Assembly: GCA_004026145.2 (NCBI GenBank)
Contig: CP034996.1
Span: 16,374,641 to 16,438,640, forward strand
Length of the DNA: 64,000 nt
From: Takifugu bimaculatus
Lineage: Eukaryota; Chordata; Actinopteri; Tetraodontiformes; Tetraodontidae
Direction of reading: 5' to 3'
Under the pieces are notes generated by a model. It was given only the letters and a program-made list of their open reading frames with translations, was not told the DNA's origin and did not search any database. This document shows positions 50,923 to 63,155 of this stretch, one piece after another. The translations under genes and the position numbers were made by a program. Each line of letters starts with the position of its first letter. Position 1 is the first letter of the stretch.

Positions 50923-51763
50923 GTGCTGATTTTTGAGCACCTGCCGAACACACGACCCGTCCAACCGCAGACGTGAACCGGTTTAAGGCAGCCAGGAATC
51001 AGGGAAGGAAAAAAAACGGGGTTGGAATTTGCACCTCTTTAACTGGTGAACAAAACACTGTCACAAAACTCAAACTGTGGTGGTTTAAAAATGGATCAAA
51101 ATGGGCCAGAGCATGTCCTACTTATATTGACAGAAAGAGAATTTAATGAGTTGCTTAAATGAATGATGATGTTGGTGATGAATAAGTAAAAGCTTCCGAA
51201 TTTCACTCTCCTGTCGAAAAACTTGCTCGTGTTGATGGAGGGTTCATCGGAGTTGTCAGAGTTGGTTCCGGGTTTGTTGTTCAAGGCAACGATAAGAGTG
51301 CAATTCCTACTTTATATATTATATTACACTGTGAGGCCAATGATGAATCCAGTAAAGTACATTTTAAATGTACTACTTCATAGCTTATATATTCTTTACC
51401 AGTGTTTTACGTGTATACGTCGGCCATGTTTAGAAGTGTGGCAACAAAGTGGTCACCAGCGTTTACCTGATTCTAAAAATCTGATGTCAAGATTCAGCTC
51501 GGTGTAACAATCGAATCAAAACTAGGTGTTAGTCTATTTACTGGATTTCTTGTCGTCCTGTTTAACTATCTGATCTTGCCTTGTTGAACGTGGTCGCCCG
51601 AACAGTCTGAGCGTTAGTGGGGCTAATGTGGGAGCTAGCGCTAAAGATTAAGAGATTAACAGGTATACCTGAACAACGATGTGTTGGGGAGGAATCTAAA
51701 TGTTTTAGTCCGATTTCTCAGAATCGGAGCATGGCCGTTATCTGATAAAGCAGGTCACATTAG

Positions 51764-52500
51764 ATTCAGATTCAGGTCCTTTATTGTCCCACACGGGGAA
51801 GTTTACAGCGCAACAACAGCAGAGCACGCAGAGAAAAATAAGATAAAAATAAAATAGAATAGAATTTGGAATATACAAAGAGGATGTATATTTACAATAA
51901 TCCAGGTAAATGGATGCTCTGTATACCTGTACATAGTACAGAGGGTAAATACAATATACATATCAGAATATATAACATTCAGATTGTGCTAGTGGGTGTT
52001 ATGTTTATTGTGCAGTCTGACAGCAGCCGGCAGGAAAGATCTGCGATACCTCTCCTTCACACAGCGAGGGTGGAGTGTTGTTCAACATTGATGACAGCTT
52101 AGCCATCATCCTCCCATTTCCCACCACCTCCACTGAGTCCAGGGGACATCCCAGGACAGAGCTGGCCCTCCTTACCAGTCTGTCCATCCTCCTCATGTCC
52201 CTGTCCATGATGCTGCTAGACCAGCAGACTATCCCACAGAAAATGGCTGATCAAACCACAGTCATAGAAAGTCCTCAGGAGTGGTACCTGCACTTCAAAA
52301 GACCTCAGCCTCCTGAGCAGGAACAGTCTGCTATTGCCCTTCTTGACAAGGGCGTCTGTGTTGTGTCTCCAGTCCAGGTTATTGTTTAAATGAAAACCAA
52401 GGTACTTATAGGACTCCACCACATCAACATCCGTTCCCAGGATGTTCACTGGTGCAGGCGGGGGTTGTTACACCTGCGGAGATCCACCACCAGCTCCTTG
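51764..52500 (-). mobile_element. 5'-truncated Rex1/L2-type LINE fragment (C-terminal ORF2)
   Basis: Minus-strand translation at 52449-52216 reads VVESYKYLGFHLNNNLDWRH, then KGNSRLFLLRRLRSFEVQVP and LRTFYDCGL. The next frame (52208-52005) continues RRMDRLVRRASSVLGCPLDS. Both are the conserved C-terminal part of teleost LINE reverse transcriptases of the CR1/L2/Rex1 group. The switch of frame and loss of the catalytic half show a dead, 5'-truncated copy. The 3' end carries a doubled GATTCA (plus strand) at about 51764. Confidence 0.8.
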
Positions 52501-55284
52501 GTTTTGCTAGCGTTGCTGTTAACCTGGTCGCTTCTAATGATACCGATCATCCGTTAACCGGGATAATGACCGCATTTTTATGGTCATGTGAGCAGCTGAA
52601 GGTGACCAGGAGCAAGTGGCGCTGCGCTATGATGTCGTCCGGCGGCATCAGTGATGTCATACCTCATCACCTCTGTGGGGTTTCTGCTAAAGCTGCCTCT
52701 TACAGCAGGACTTGGCTGTTTTTTTAATGCACAGATGCATTTCTGTTTACCTGGCGCTCTCGACAGATGCGTTCAAATGTTCAAACGTGCATTTACCTAC
52801 GAGCGCGCGGCCGGGTCTACACTTGCACGCTCGCTGTCACCATGCTCCTCCACTCCAGGGCTTTTCAATTAGGTGGGTTCACCTCCTTTCAATCCCTTTT
52901 TTGCTCTTTCTCTAAAAATGGAAAGGCCCTGCAGCCTGAGCTGGGAAAAAAAAAAAAAAAAACATTATATGCGGTGGCAGTGTTGGCAGACATTTGGGAT
53001 AGCTTTGTGTTGCTAAGCCTCTTACTGACATTCTCCTAACTGTTTCTATTAATTGAAACAGCTATAATGTGGGCCAGGAGTCAGCAGGCGGAGCAAAAAC
53101 ACTTGGAGTTAGAAAACTCCCTCAACATAACACGCATGTCTGAGAAGAATGAATATAATTACGAAGTGACTTATATTTCAGTAAATATCTGGATCTATTC
53201 AAAAGGCTTTCCGTGTGCGTGTGTGAAGGAGGTGTGACTGAGACGTAGGAGAGCGGTGAAAGGAAAGGAGGTTATGTAACACCTATCAGGGTTTATACTC
53301 TGGTTTTTGGGTTGCAGCGCCGCATACTCGCACTTGGCCGGCCGACGCGATGAATCAGTACAGCCACAAGTTGTCATAGTGATTGATGTGGTTACGCCAC
53401 TCCCAGGGTATGCCAAGCACCAGTTTACAGTTGGAATTAGTACAACAGTAGGAAGAAACAACAAAAACTAAGTGTTTTTATATCTGTTAGACCTCAAGTG
53501 TGGCTTCATCAACAGGCAACACAAAGTCAGTAAGCTCAGCAATACCTGAATTTCCACTTATTATCATGGTACCTTTAAAAACAGAACCTTAGCATATGCT
53601 AAGCTAGTACCCCCGTCTTGCATTCGAATACGTTATATCTGTAAACCAGGGAAAAATCAAGCAAATTCAAGCTCGTCGCAACGCAACGCAAAAACCAGAA
53701 CGAGATCGAGACTGCGCACGTGCGACTGAGGCCAGCCACTGTTGTGGCTCACCCTGTAGAAAGCTTACACTTCACGCAATTAACACATCACACGTCCGCT
53801 GTTGTTTTCCTGCGTGTACAACCGACACTATTTGCACCCTCGTACCGAGTTTCGTCCAGCCAAATCCACGTAATGACGAGTAGCTACCACCTAGAGGAGC
53901 TGGACCGTGAGCAAATCCTTTCTGCGAGAGCATGTGCGCAGGTGGACTCGAGTGCGTCTGCTTCTGTGAGGGAACACAGGCTGCAAGTCTATAAATGCGC
54001 CGTGGCGACAGTGCCGACTGACTGCGGGCCATTTTAATGAATGGCGCCATTAAGGGGGAGACATGAAGGAAACAAATTGGCTGAAAACGCTTCCTTCCAT
54101 GAGGGGCCCCAGCTGTTTGGCTGACTGCTTGCTGACTGCTTGGCTGGCAGGCTGACTGGTGGATGTGTGTTAGAGTGGGTACAGCAGGTGATAAGGCTCG
54201 CTCCTCTTTATTGTCCATTAGAGCGTCAGACTTGAGAAATAACTTCCTGGTTGTCGCTCGTAAATCAAAACTGCTAACTGCTGTTTTCAGCCCAGTTTTC
54301 CGTCTGTACGGCCGTAACTTTGGCGTAATGACTGTTCAATTACAAGCTATTCAGAAGGAGGGTGCTGGCGGAGAGCGGTATAAATAGCAATTCCCTATCA
54401 TACGTCTCTGCATGGCCACTTGGGAATTGGAACAGATGCCTTTATCACCTAGAGTGTGTGTCCTTGCATGAACACATCCCTCTACCTGTGTTTACATGTC
54501 CCCGCGTGTGCACGGCGAGGCGTGCAAACTTTAACAAATCCGTTGAGAGATAGAATTTGTTATCAAAGAGAGCACTATTTGTTCCTGGGATTCTCTTCAC
54601 ATGCCCGCTCCGTCTCTCTCCGGCCACCCCTCACGCTCAATTTCTTTCTCTATTCCTCACTTTATCACAGTCTCTTACGTGTGTTTTCCCCCTCCCCTCT
54701 CCCGTTTCACTCGGACACGCTGCGAGCTCTCGGCATCCCTTCCGATAAGGGGCCAGCCCAGGGGCCCGGAGCAGAGCTATGTCCCACCTGATCAATGACC
54801 GAAACACTGCCCAGTTTATGTCACATTGTCAGCAATGATGAATTTTGCCTCAGGCCGTTTTTTATGGGACTATTTAACACTGCATAACCTTTATGATCCG
54901 GAAAAATGTAAACAAATCGCTAATCAAGATTAATTAAGGGGCATCCTGGCTTGATAATAGTCGATGTATATTTATTCATCCACAGTTATCTACAAGCATC
55001 TTTTTCTTTATCAGGCAGAGTCATCCATCAATCAGCCCTGAACACTCCTCATTGATTATGAGAAAGGTAGTTCTACTTGAAATCCAATTGTAATCGGATT
55101 TGCTCTGTAGAGGTCAGGCCGCGTGCGGTTGTTTTGCCACAAGGAAAATCATTCTCAAAAATGCCTTCCAGTCTCACAACTAAGACCTACGTATTGATTG
55201 TTGGTGCTAATGTATTTATTTATAATGGTGGTATGAGGAATACGTTCTAAACACACACAGTTGAAGGTTTAATGGTCAACACAA

Positions 55285-55506
55285 TGATGAAACACCTGGT
55301 AGCTCAGGCTGTAGGGAGGAGGGTTCCCGGTTCAAGCCCCGGTGCGGACGACACATGGAAGGTGTTCTGGTAGTAAGGGAAGGTCCTAGAACACCCTCAG
55401 AGCACTGCCAAGGTACCCTTGTGCAAGGTACTGAACTCACATAGGGCACTTTGCCCATATGTGCACCCTCCCGTGACCCCTAAAGGGATAATAAACTTTA
55501 TACTCA
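55285..55506 (+). mobile_element. tRNA-derived SINE (AFC/V-SINE-like)
   Basis: A box TGGTAGCTCAGGCTGTAGGG (55297-55316) and B box GGTTCAAGCCC (55329-55339) stand at tRNA spacing. The body CACTGCCAAGGTACCCTTGT, then GCAAGGTACTGAAC, is shared with the copy at 27040-27265 (opposite strand) and resembles the cichlid AFC SINE. The element ends near GGGATAATAAACTTTATAC. Confidence 0.8.
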
Positions 55507-58500
55507 CATATGCAATTTTGGAGTTTCTGATTTTGCAACTCTGGTTACTTTAACAGAATCTGACCCCCCACCCCCCCCCCCCCCACCCCCATTTGTCGGA
55601 TGGCAGTTAACATCGGCAATGACCTCATCATCTGCCGAGTCCTCCACCTACAAATGCCGGGAATGTCTGGGTTTTTTTGCCAACAGCCGAGCTCCTGCAG
55701 CTGAAAATGGCTCTCAGCGCTGTCAAAAGTGTCTCCCGCTATAACGCGTCAGGTGGAAGAGGTGCAGGTGTGAACCACCTGGCGTGGGTTCCCACACAAG
55801 TTTCACAAGGTCTTTTGTGAACAACTTTGGCATCGAGGGTCTGAATAAATTGACATTTTTAAAAAGAATTTGCCTGGATATGATGGCAGCCTTTGGCAGC
55901 CGGCCTGAACCAGAGCGTGCTCTTGCATCACTCCCATGTGTGTTCAGGCAAATGAGGACAGAAGGAGTGGGAGTGTGTAGGTGTGTGCATGTATACATCT
56001 GTATGTCAGGACGCGAGAAAAGATCAGAACTGTCATTCAACGCTGCACAGATGCCGCTATTTCTGATTTTATGTCTTTCTCTTACAGGGACACAGTCTGA
56101 GCCAAGAAACCACCTTCCTGGAAGTCTCGCGTTGTTCAACATCTGTACGGACATGCAAACACAAACACAGATACATGTGCACAATCAGTAGATGACAGAC
56201 ATTTGCCAAGCACTATGCCGCCTCAGTGCATTGTATTTCTGTTCAAGTCCTCCCTTTCAAAGTGAAGTGCTGAGAGCTGACGAACCGGCTTCTGTTTGCC
56301 AACCTGACCTGGGTAATCACAATCTGTGGGCTCGGGCCCTGGAAGCAGTTCATACAGATATCGTCCTCGCTGTGCGTCTCTTCTCTTTCTTCTGTTCCCA
56401 AATATTTAAAAAGAAAATGTGTTTGAGGACACTTTTTTTTTTAACCGTCTGTCCTATTTTTCCTGCCCAAGTGTTTTGGGCAAGATGTAAAAGCTGAGCT
56501 AGCTCGGCTGCAGAGCCAGAGGCAACGTCCCTTTTCTTGGTGTATTTAATTCTATATGCATGCATTTCCACGCAAGAGAAATGTTGCATGTGTTTGAAAT
56601 GAGAGTACCCTGATACTTAGACAACACTGGAGGGAGTAAGTGTCCCCGTTATTCCAACTGCACCAAGTTTGACTGACTGAATGACTTTCAGGATCTCCGT
56701 CTCCCGGACACCTTCTCCCCGTCTATTGGGGGCCATGTTTGGTTTGGGTCGTTGTTTCAGTTTCAACAATTGAGTTCTGCGGATGTGTAGAGCAAACTTC
56801 AAAAGCATTTGCAGATGTGCTGGCCTGGTTGCAATCCCACTTTTATCCAAAAGCGATTTCCTTCAGAGAGAAACCCATTTTAAGTTGCAGGAATTATGAA
56901 CCGTATGGTACAGTAAACACACAAACTATAATAAACTATGCAGATTTTCCCCAAGGGAATCAGAATTTAAGTTTGCTTGATACTAAATGTAGCCAGAGAG
57001 ATCATTGTATATGGAAAAAAAACATCCTTCAGTGTACTAAGAATGTTGTAATTGCATTGGAAAACAATGTTATTATCATATTTATTATTAAAAACATGTG
57101 CAATAACCTGCTGCTGTGCATAAAATTGAGAGCATATCATACATTTATGGGACCTGGAAAACATCTCCGCTGAGTAAATTTAGGTTTCTTATATGATAAT
57201 GTTACATTTTTCTACGTATTGTAGCCATTTTAATTGAAATAATCAATTCCTGCATGCTCCCTTTTCTGACACAAAAACTGGTTTGATTATCAAAGCGGCA
57301 GAAATAGAAACTTAAACCTATCATCATCAATTACTGAGGACTGAATGTCAAAACAGTGTTCATTAATAATCCACTGTGGATTTGCATATAATTATGCGAC
57401 ACTTCCAATTAGGCAGGTAGGATCGCATGTTAGAGGCATGTTGAGCGCAACGTCGCTCGGCCCTGCTCATGTCCTTATTAAAGGCGTCTCTTTAATGCGA
57501 GCACCTTTCAAAATGTGAAGTCGATCACTTTCTCTGGCTCTGGAGTCGGGTAAAAGAGGAGACGGCCCAAAATCGTCAGCCACAACATGGCGGTTCGATA
57601 GATTTTTATTTTTTTTGTATGTGGGATTTTTACAGGAAAGTCCCTTTAAAAGTGGTTTCTTTGGGTCATTTAAGAAGCACTCTGTTTAATTAATGCAGGT
57701 TTAATTTATGAGCGCGATAGAGCTCAGCTCATCCGCACCGAGAACATGATTCAAGTACCAATGCATGATTCAAACCTGCAGGAGTAACAATATGCAACTA
57801 ATGGAAAATGCAATACAGACTCTGCATCTGTTAAAGAAAATCACTGTTTTTGCTTTTTTTGGCAACTTTATTAATACTGGACTGCCAACCTGCCAAGTAT
57901 TAGAAGCCTAAACTATGTTGTTGAAAAGTAATGTGAAAAGATAAAGCTAGGCCGCTAAAACAGCTTTGTAGGCCAGTGAAACTCTGCATGGAAGTGGCCA
58001 GTGGGGACTCAGGAGGTTTATTCTTTTGATGTTCCGTCACATGGTTATGTGACGCACGCTGTCCCGCTCCTTCTTTGAGGCACAGGCTTAAGGAGGACGT
58101 GTCCCTGCAGCCCAACGGTGGGAAACCCTGACACACATCTACAGAACTGCCATCCGAATCCCGGTCGAGCCTCAACGAGGCCCGGAGGACGCCGGCGGCG
58201 ACGGAATGTGTTTCAGCGACCGGACTGAGACAGAACCCGCAGCAGCGGAAGAGCATTCGCGTGAACCTTTTCATTTTTTTTTCGTACAACTTTTTACAAG
58301 CGGCCCGATCGATTCGCGCTCTGACCCGACCTAGCTGCCCTGGCTCCACCGCGCCGCGGCATGGACCCCTAATGCATGACCTCTGACCCTTTGTGCTTGT
58401 TTGGGTTGTTGAATGTAGAAGGTTGTGGGCTCCAGACTCCAGAATTCTCTCGGTATGACCAATGCAGCCCCCACCTGCCCTTCTCATCAGTTTACATGCA

Positions 58501-58792
58501 GCGACCATTTTGTTTAGCCTTTCAGTTCCGCCACATCTGCACAGGAGAAATGCTACATGTTGCTAATTTATCTGTACATTTTGTGAATATAACTGTGTCA
58601 ATAGGATGTTTTCCAACTGCAGGGACCCCCCACCTGACGACCGCCCGCGCCGCCTTCCCCCTATGTAATGTCTGATGATGCTACATCGCCACTTTTGTTG
58701 TGTGTTTGTACCCGCTGCTCTCCCTCACTGTTTATGGTCATGGTTGCCACAACAGCAGAAGACCGACTCCCAGGATTGTACAGTACATGTTC

Positions 58793-58798
58793 AATAAA
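58793..58798 (+). terminator. gabra6: AATAAA polyadenylation signal, possible gabra6 3' end
   Basis: AATAAA lies in a 3'-UTR-like context (about 58380-58800) and is followed by T-rich sequence. If it belongs to gabra6, the transcript either has an 8-kb 3' UTR or a spliced terminal exon. Confidence 0.35.
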
Positions 58799-58992
58799 GC
58801 CACCCACTGTATATATAAAGAAGATTTATGTCTTCCACTTTATCGGAGTGATTGTAAGGACACGCAATCTGCAGCATGCGTTTATTGTTTTTATTACAAA
58901 TAATTATAATGAAGCTAATAAGTATAATGATTCTATTCACTTTAATGTAATTAAAATATTTCTCTTTTAATCAGGACACCTTAAAATAAGTG

Positions 58993-59016
58993 TATTATTA
59001 TTATTATTATTATTAT
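58993..59016. repeat. (TTA)n run
   Basis: About eight TTA units. Confidence 0.9.
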
Positions 59017-62000
59017 GCTTGTTACAGTGGACATATTTAATGTGTAATACAGATGATGCAGCATGCAAATAGATAAAACATAAACATGTTTATGCTGTCA
59101 GCCATGACAGACACTGAATGCACAGGAGCAAAATAGCGACACAAAAGCTCCAGTTATGGATTTAAGCCTAAAGGAAAGTCAGCCTTTCACCCCGCCAGTG
59201 TTAACTCTCCATTCATCCTTCCCTCCACCATCCCATCACACTCCTCTCTCTTTCTGCTTTAAGAGCAGCCCAGCAGGCAGAAACATCCCGAAGACCGAAA
59301 AAAAAGAGAGAAGTTTAAACATCAAACTGGCGTGGAAGCGAGCGCGGGTGGCTGTAGCCAATCACAAAAGGGTAGAGTGCCACCTATTGGTGCACAACCT
59401 GAGTAGTCTTGCATTTTAATCGCTACCCATCTACCCCCTCCCCTCCCTCCCTCCCCCTCTTCTCTCTCCATCCTCCCACAGACACGCAGGCTGTCGCCAC
59501 CCACTCACTGACTCACCATATGTTTCCACACACGCATAAGAGAATATCACAATTTGTGCGCCTGAGTCGACCCCAGTCGTATAAAGAGGAAGTGCAGGGA
59601 TGCTCCCCTTTAACCCAGGCACACAAGCTTTCTTACAGGAAGTAACGAGGGTCACAGAAATGTGACCCCATGACAGTAATGACTGTAAAAGGTTAGTGTG
59701 AAAATCCCATAGTTTGTGTTGTGATAGTCTATTAAAGTCACACAGGAAGAGAAGCGCAGTGATGCTTCGATTTGGTTGTCAAGGCGACAGAGAAGTTTCT
59801 GAGCTAAAACTTAGTTTCCTGTAAGACCAACTGACAATGTGAAAGTGTCATTCCGTTCAACGACGTCCATTATTTGCTTTATTTACTTTCCCCATCAAAT
59901 CCCAGTCCCAGGAAGGAGACGTGGAAGCACAAGATTCCAAATATGAGCACTGGCTACTGAGCTAAACATAATCCAAAGGTGATGAAGAGCATCACTCGCT
60001 GCTGCTGAGTTTATTCCTGACCACTACTATGTGTCATAAATGCTCAGTTGACAGGAAAAGTGATTGTCACTGGGATTACGGCACTAAATCATCCTGGAAG
60101 AGAATCAACACATAAAACAGCAGTCATGATAATCCCAGAAGTGCAAGAAAAAACAGTAAACATGATGCTACCAGGAAGATAAATGAGGCTGTAGCTTACT
60201 TAGATGTCACAAGAGTGTGCGATTCGCTGATATTAGATTGGTTTAATGGGAATTTAATACCTTTTACCCATGACAGACACCCCCTAGTGGCCACATCTAT
60301 TGGCAGAAAATGCTGAAAAGTCAGTTTGACTGACCAAAAAAGATAAAGTCATAAAGACATACGCTTCATATCAGAAACTTGACACCCCCCACCCATCTCC
60401 CATGAAATACAAATACGTTTGACCTCTTTTTAATCCCTACTCCCTCGTGGTGAAACCTCTGTGTAACTGACCTTTTTATCTGCCACGTCAGTGTAAGTTG
60501 CATGAAAAGGTATTTCCTGGTTCACTTAATGAGGAACATCCTGTTCTGATTAGAGCTACACATGGGGGAAGAGTTAAAAATAACCGCCGAATCAGAGACG
60601 AACGACCTCCTTCCGCACTCTCCGGTGCGCCACATGTTCTTGGAATGGACACAGAGGCAGCTTCTACGAGCCTCTATGGGATTTGGGCGGAATCACATTT
60701 CGAGAAGGAGAGAAAATCGATTCATTTTTGTCGTGTCTGTGTAAATTCTGGTGACTTATTTGGAGTACAGGTGTGAAACGTTCTTTCTCCCTGGTGCTGT
60801 GACCTGGAATGCAGATGGTGCAGCATTAAACTCATAGCAACATACGATACATAGCAACTCCTGCCAGCATATCATTACAATCCTCCTCGATACCATGGCA
60901 ACCAACTTTTTCCTTCCTGCGAAAGGTTAGTAGGAGCCTTTAGAGAAGATGGCAGAGCACCAGTGGCTGGGTCTCCCACGCTGCCGGGTGAAAGGTCACA
61001 CTTCAACTTCTGTATCACTCTTCCTCTGCGAATCGCTGATAAGAGCCGCCTCATCACGCGTCTCTGAGCCGTGTTCTCCCAGAGCGCTGCAGCTTATAAA
61101 TTATGACATTTTTAGACGAGGGTGTGCATTCTCCATCATATTGAACAGAGTTTCATTTTTTGCTGCTGGTTGTATCCATCTGTTTCACAGGTAACCAATT
61201 AAATAAGGAACATTTAGGACGGCGTGATGTGGTACTCATTGCTTAAATTTGCTGCACTGCAGTGTACATCTAATCTATGGAACTATATTGATGTAATTCT
61301 GTAGCCAAGGCAACTAGCCAAAAAAAACCTGCTGGCTCCGAAAATGGTGTCAGACTCAATAACAACACAGAAGCTAATAAAACTCCTGCTTCTCTCAAAA
61401 ATGAACTGATTAATAAGAAAAGGACCCTTTCATACTATTATTGATATTTATTATCATAGATGATTGTAAGGATTCTTTTGAAAAGTGGAAAATGTATGCG
61501 CTGCCCTCTGGTGGCATACTGAATGCACATAGCGGTGATGTAAAGTCCTGTAATAATTAGTGTTTCAGTGTCCTTCCAAGACTCTAGAGTGTCAGTCCAA
61601 GATGCTCTTTTAGAGGCACAAATGTACCATGAGACATATACTGTGCGCTGCCACAGAGCTCAAATATTGAGCGGGAGAATGCTAACATTGCTGTAGCAAA
61701 GGTCAGAGCGGACTAGCTAGTTTCACAAGGTGACGCTGGCTTTAAGTGAGTTTTCACAAAGTGTTTTTTAAAATTTGCTCAATAGATTTTGCCAGATTTT
61801 TTCGTTATAGTGTTGTGGCTGCTTATAGATGCTAGCATGCTAATGGGAAGGGTCACAGGATTAGCTCTGAGCGAATAGGCTAAACGCAACAGCAAACGTG
61901 ATCAATTCAAGCATTTCTCTTAGCTGCGGTGATCAGTGGGTTAGCTTAAACTTTTGCTTTACATTTTGTGAAGTTTCATATTCGCTTGTAAGCTATTGTA

Positions 62001-62184
62001 GGAAAAATCATGTCAGCCTAGCCTTCAAAATTATGAGATGTTTAGAAAGAAACACATTTAATTTTGCATTCTAGTGCTATCTGTAGAGCTAAGCAGTATA
62101 TTCTTCTGTTCGTGAAAAATACGTAAATACTGACACTGAACTTGAGCAAAATAGAGCAATTTGGGGGTTAACAGCAAAGAGTGT

Positions 62185-62189
<5 letters not shown>

Positions 62190-62220
<31 letters not shown>
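62190..62220. repeat. (GA)n microsatellite
   Basis: 15 GA units. Confidence 0.95.
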
Positions 62221-62223
<3 letters not shown>

Positions 62224-62422
62224 GGTGATGGAAAAGCAGATTTGTACTCACAGATGAACAAGTACTATTAATCTTGGTGTGGACTAGATTATACTGTAGT
62301 TACACACAGCACATGCCTCCATTAATCCTCATAACATGGAATAAGAATTAAGATGAAGCACTGTAGGATTATTTTAGAATGTAAATTATGATGATTTGTT
62401 TATAGATGTGCATGGCACTGAG

Positions 62423-62479
62423 TTGTTGTTTAAATGTACATATGAATGTACATATTGTTGTTTAAATGTACATATGAAT
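62423..62479. repeat. 32-bp tandem duplication
   Basis: TTGTTGTTTAAATGTACATA plus TGAA occurs at 62423 and again 32 bp later at 62455. It is a recent-looking tandem duplication. Confidence 0.85.
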
Positions 62480-63135
62480 TATAGTGAAAGAAAACAGGGA
62501 ACAACGACATGCATCCGTGTCGATCTCCATTTGAATGGAAGTCAGCAGTATGTTGGTTTTACTGCGGTCTCTGGCTCCAAAGAGGAAAATAGTTTATTTG
62601 CAGCTTAACAGCGGTTAAAGTGAACAAAGATAAATGGAGCGAGGCTGCAGGGAGCCTGGCCGGGACGGGCGCCGCTGAGAGAATGTTTATTACTTCTAAA
62701 CTGTACACAGAATTTAAATAAGGTCAAACTGATCAGATTTGAATAAGTGAGGGAATTAACCTTCTTGCCGCACATGTAGCAGGTGCGTGCATGTGCCACA
62801 CAAACGCCAGGAAACTATAGAATTATTGGAGAATGCCAAGGCGCATTACACGTTAGAGAAGTCAAATCTGCCATCTTTGCATAACTTAAGTGGAAGATTG
62901 ATGACATGCTGGTTGCCGTGGACAGAATCTATGGTAATGAGGACAGCGGGGGACCTCCCATGGGTGTGGAGCACAAGCTGGGCAGAGAGAGGCGACAGAT
63001 ACTCCAAACATAGCAGGTGCTGCCTTCGTTTATGTGCATTCACAGGACGGACACGTAACAAAGTGTATGTTTAGCTATAATACGTAATATATGAGGCCAG
63101 GTGAATGTGTGCATCAGTGATATAAAGGACATCCA

Positions 63136-63155
63136 TGTGTGTGTGTGTGTGTGTG
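63136..63155. repeat. (GT)n microsatellite
   Basis: 10 GT units. Confidence 0.9.

Noticed and set aside
57900..58508. 202-codon minus-strand ORF, the longest in the window
   Set aside because: No domain, signal peptide or family motif. It crosses GC-rich sequence where long chance frames are expected, and at least two other frames there are also open.
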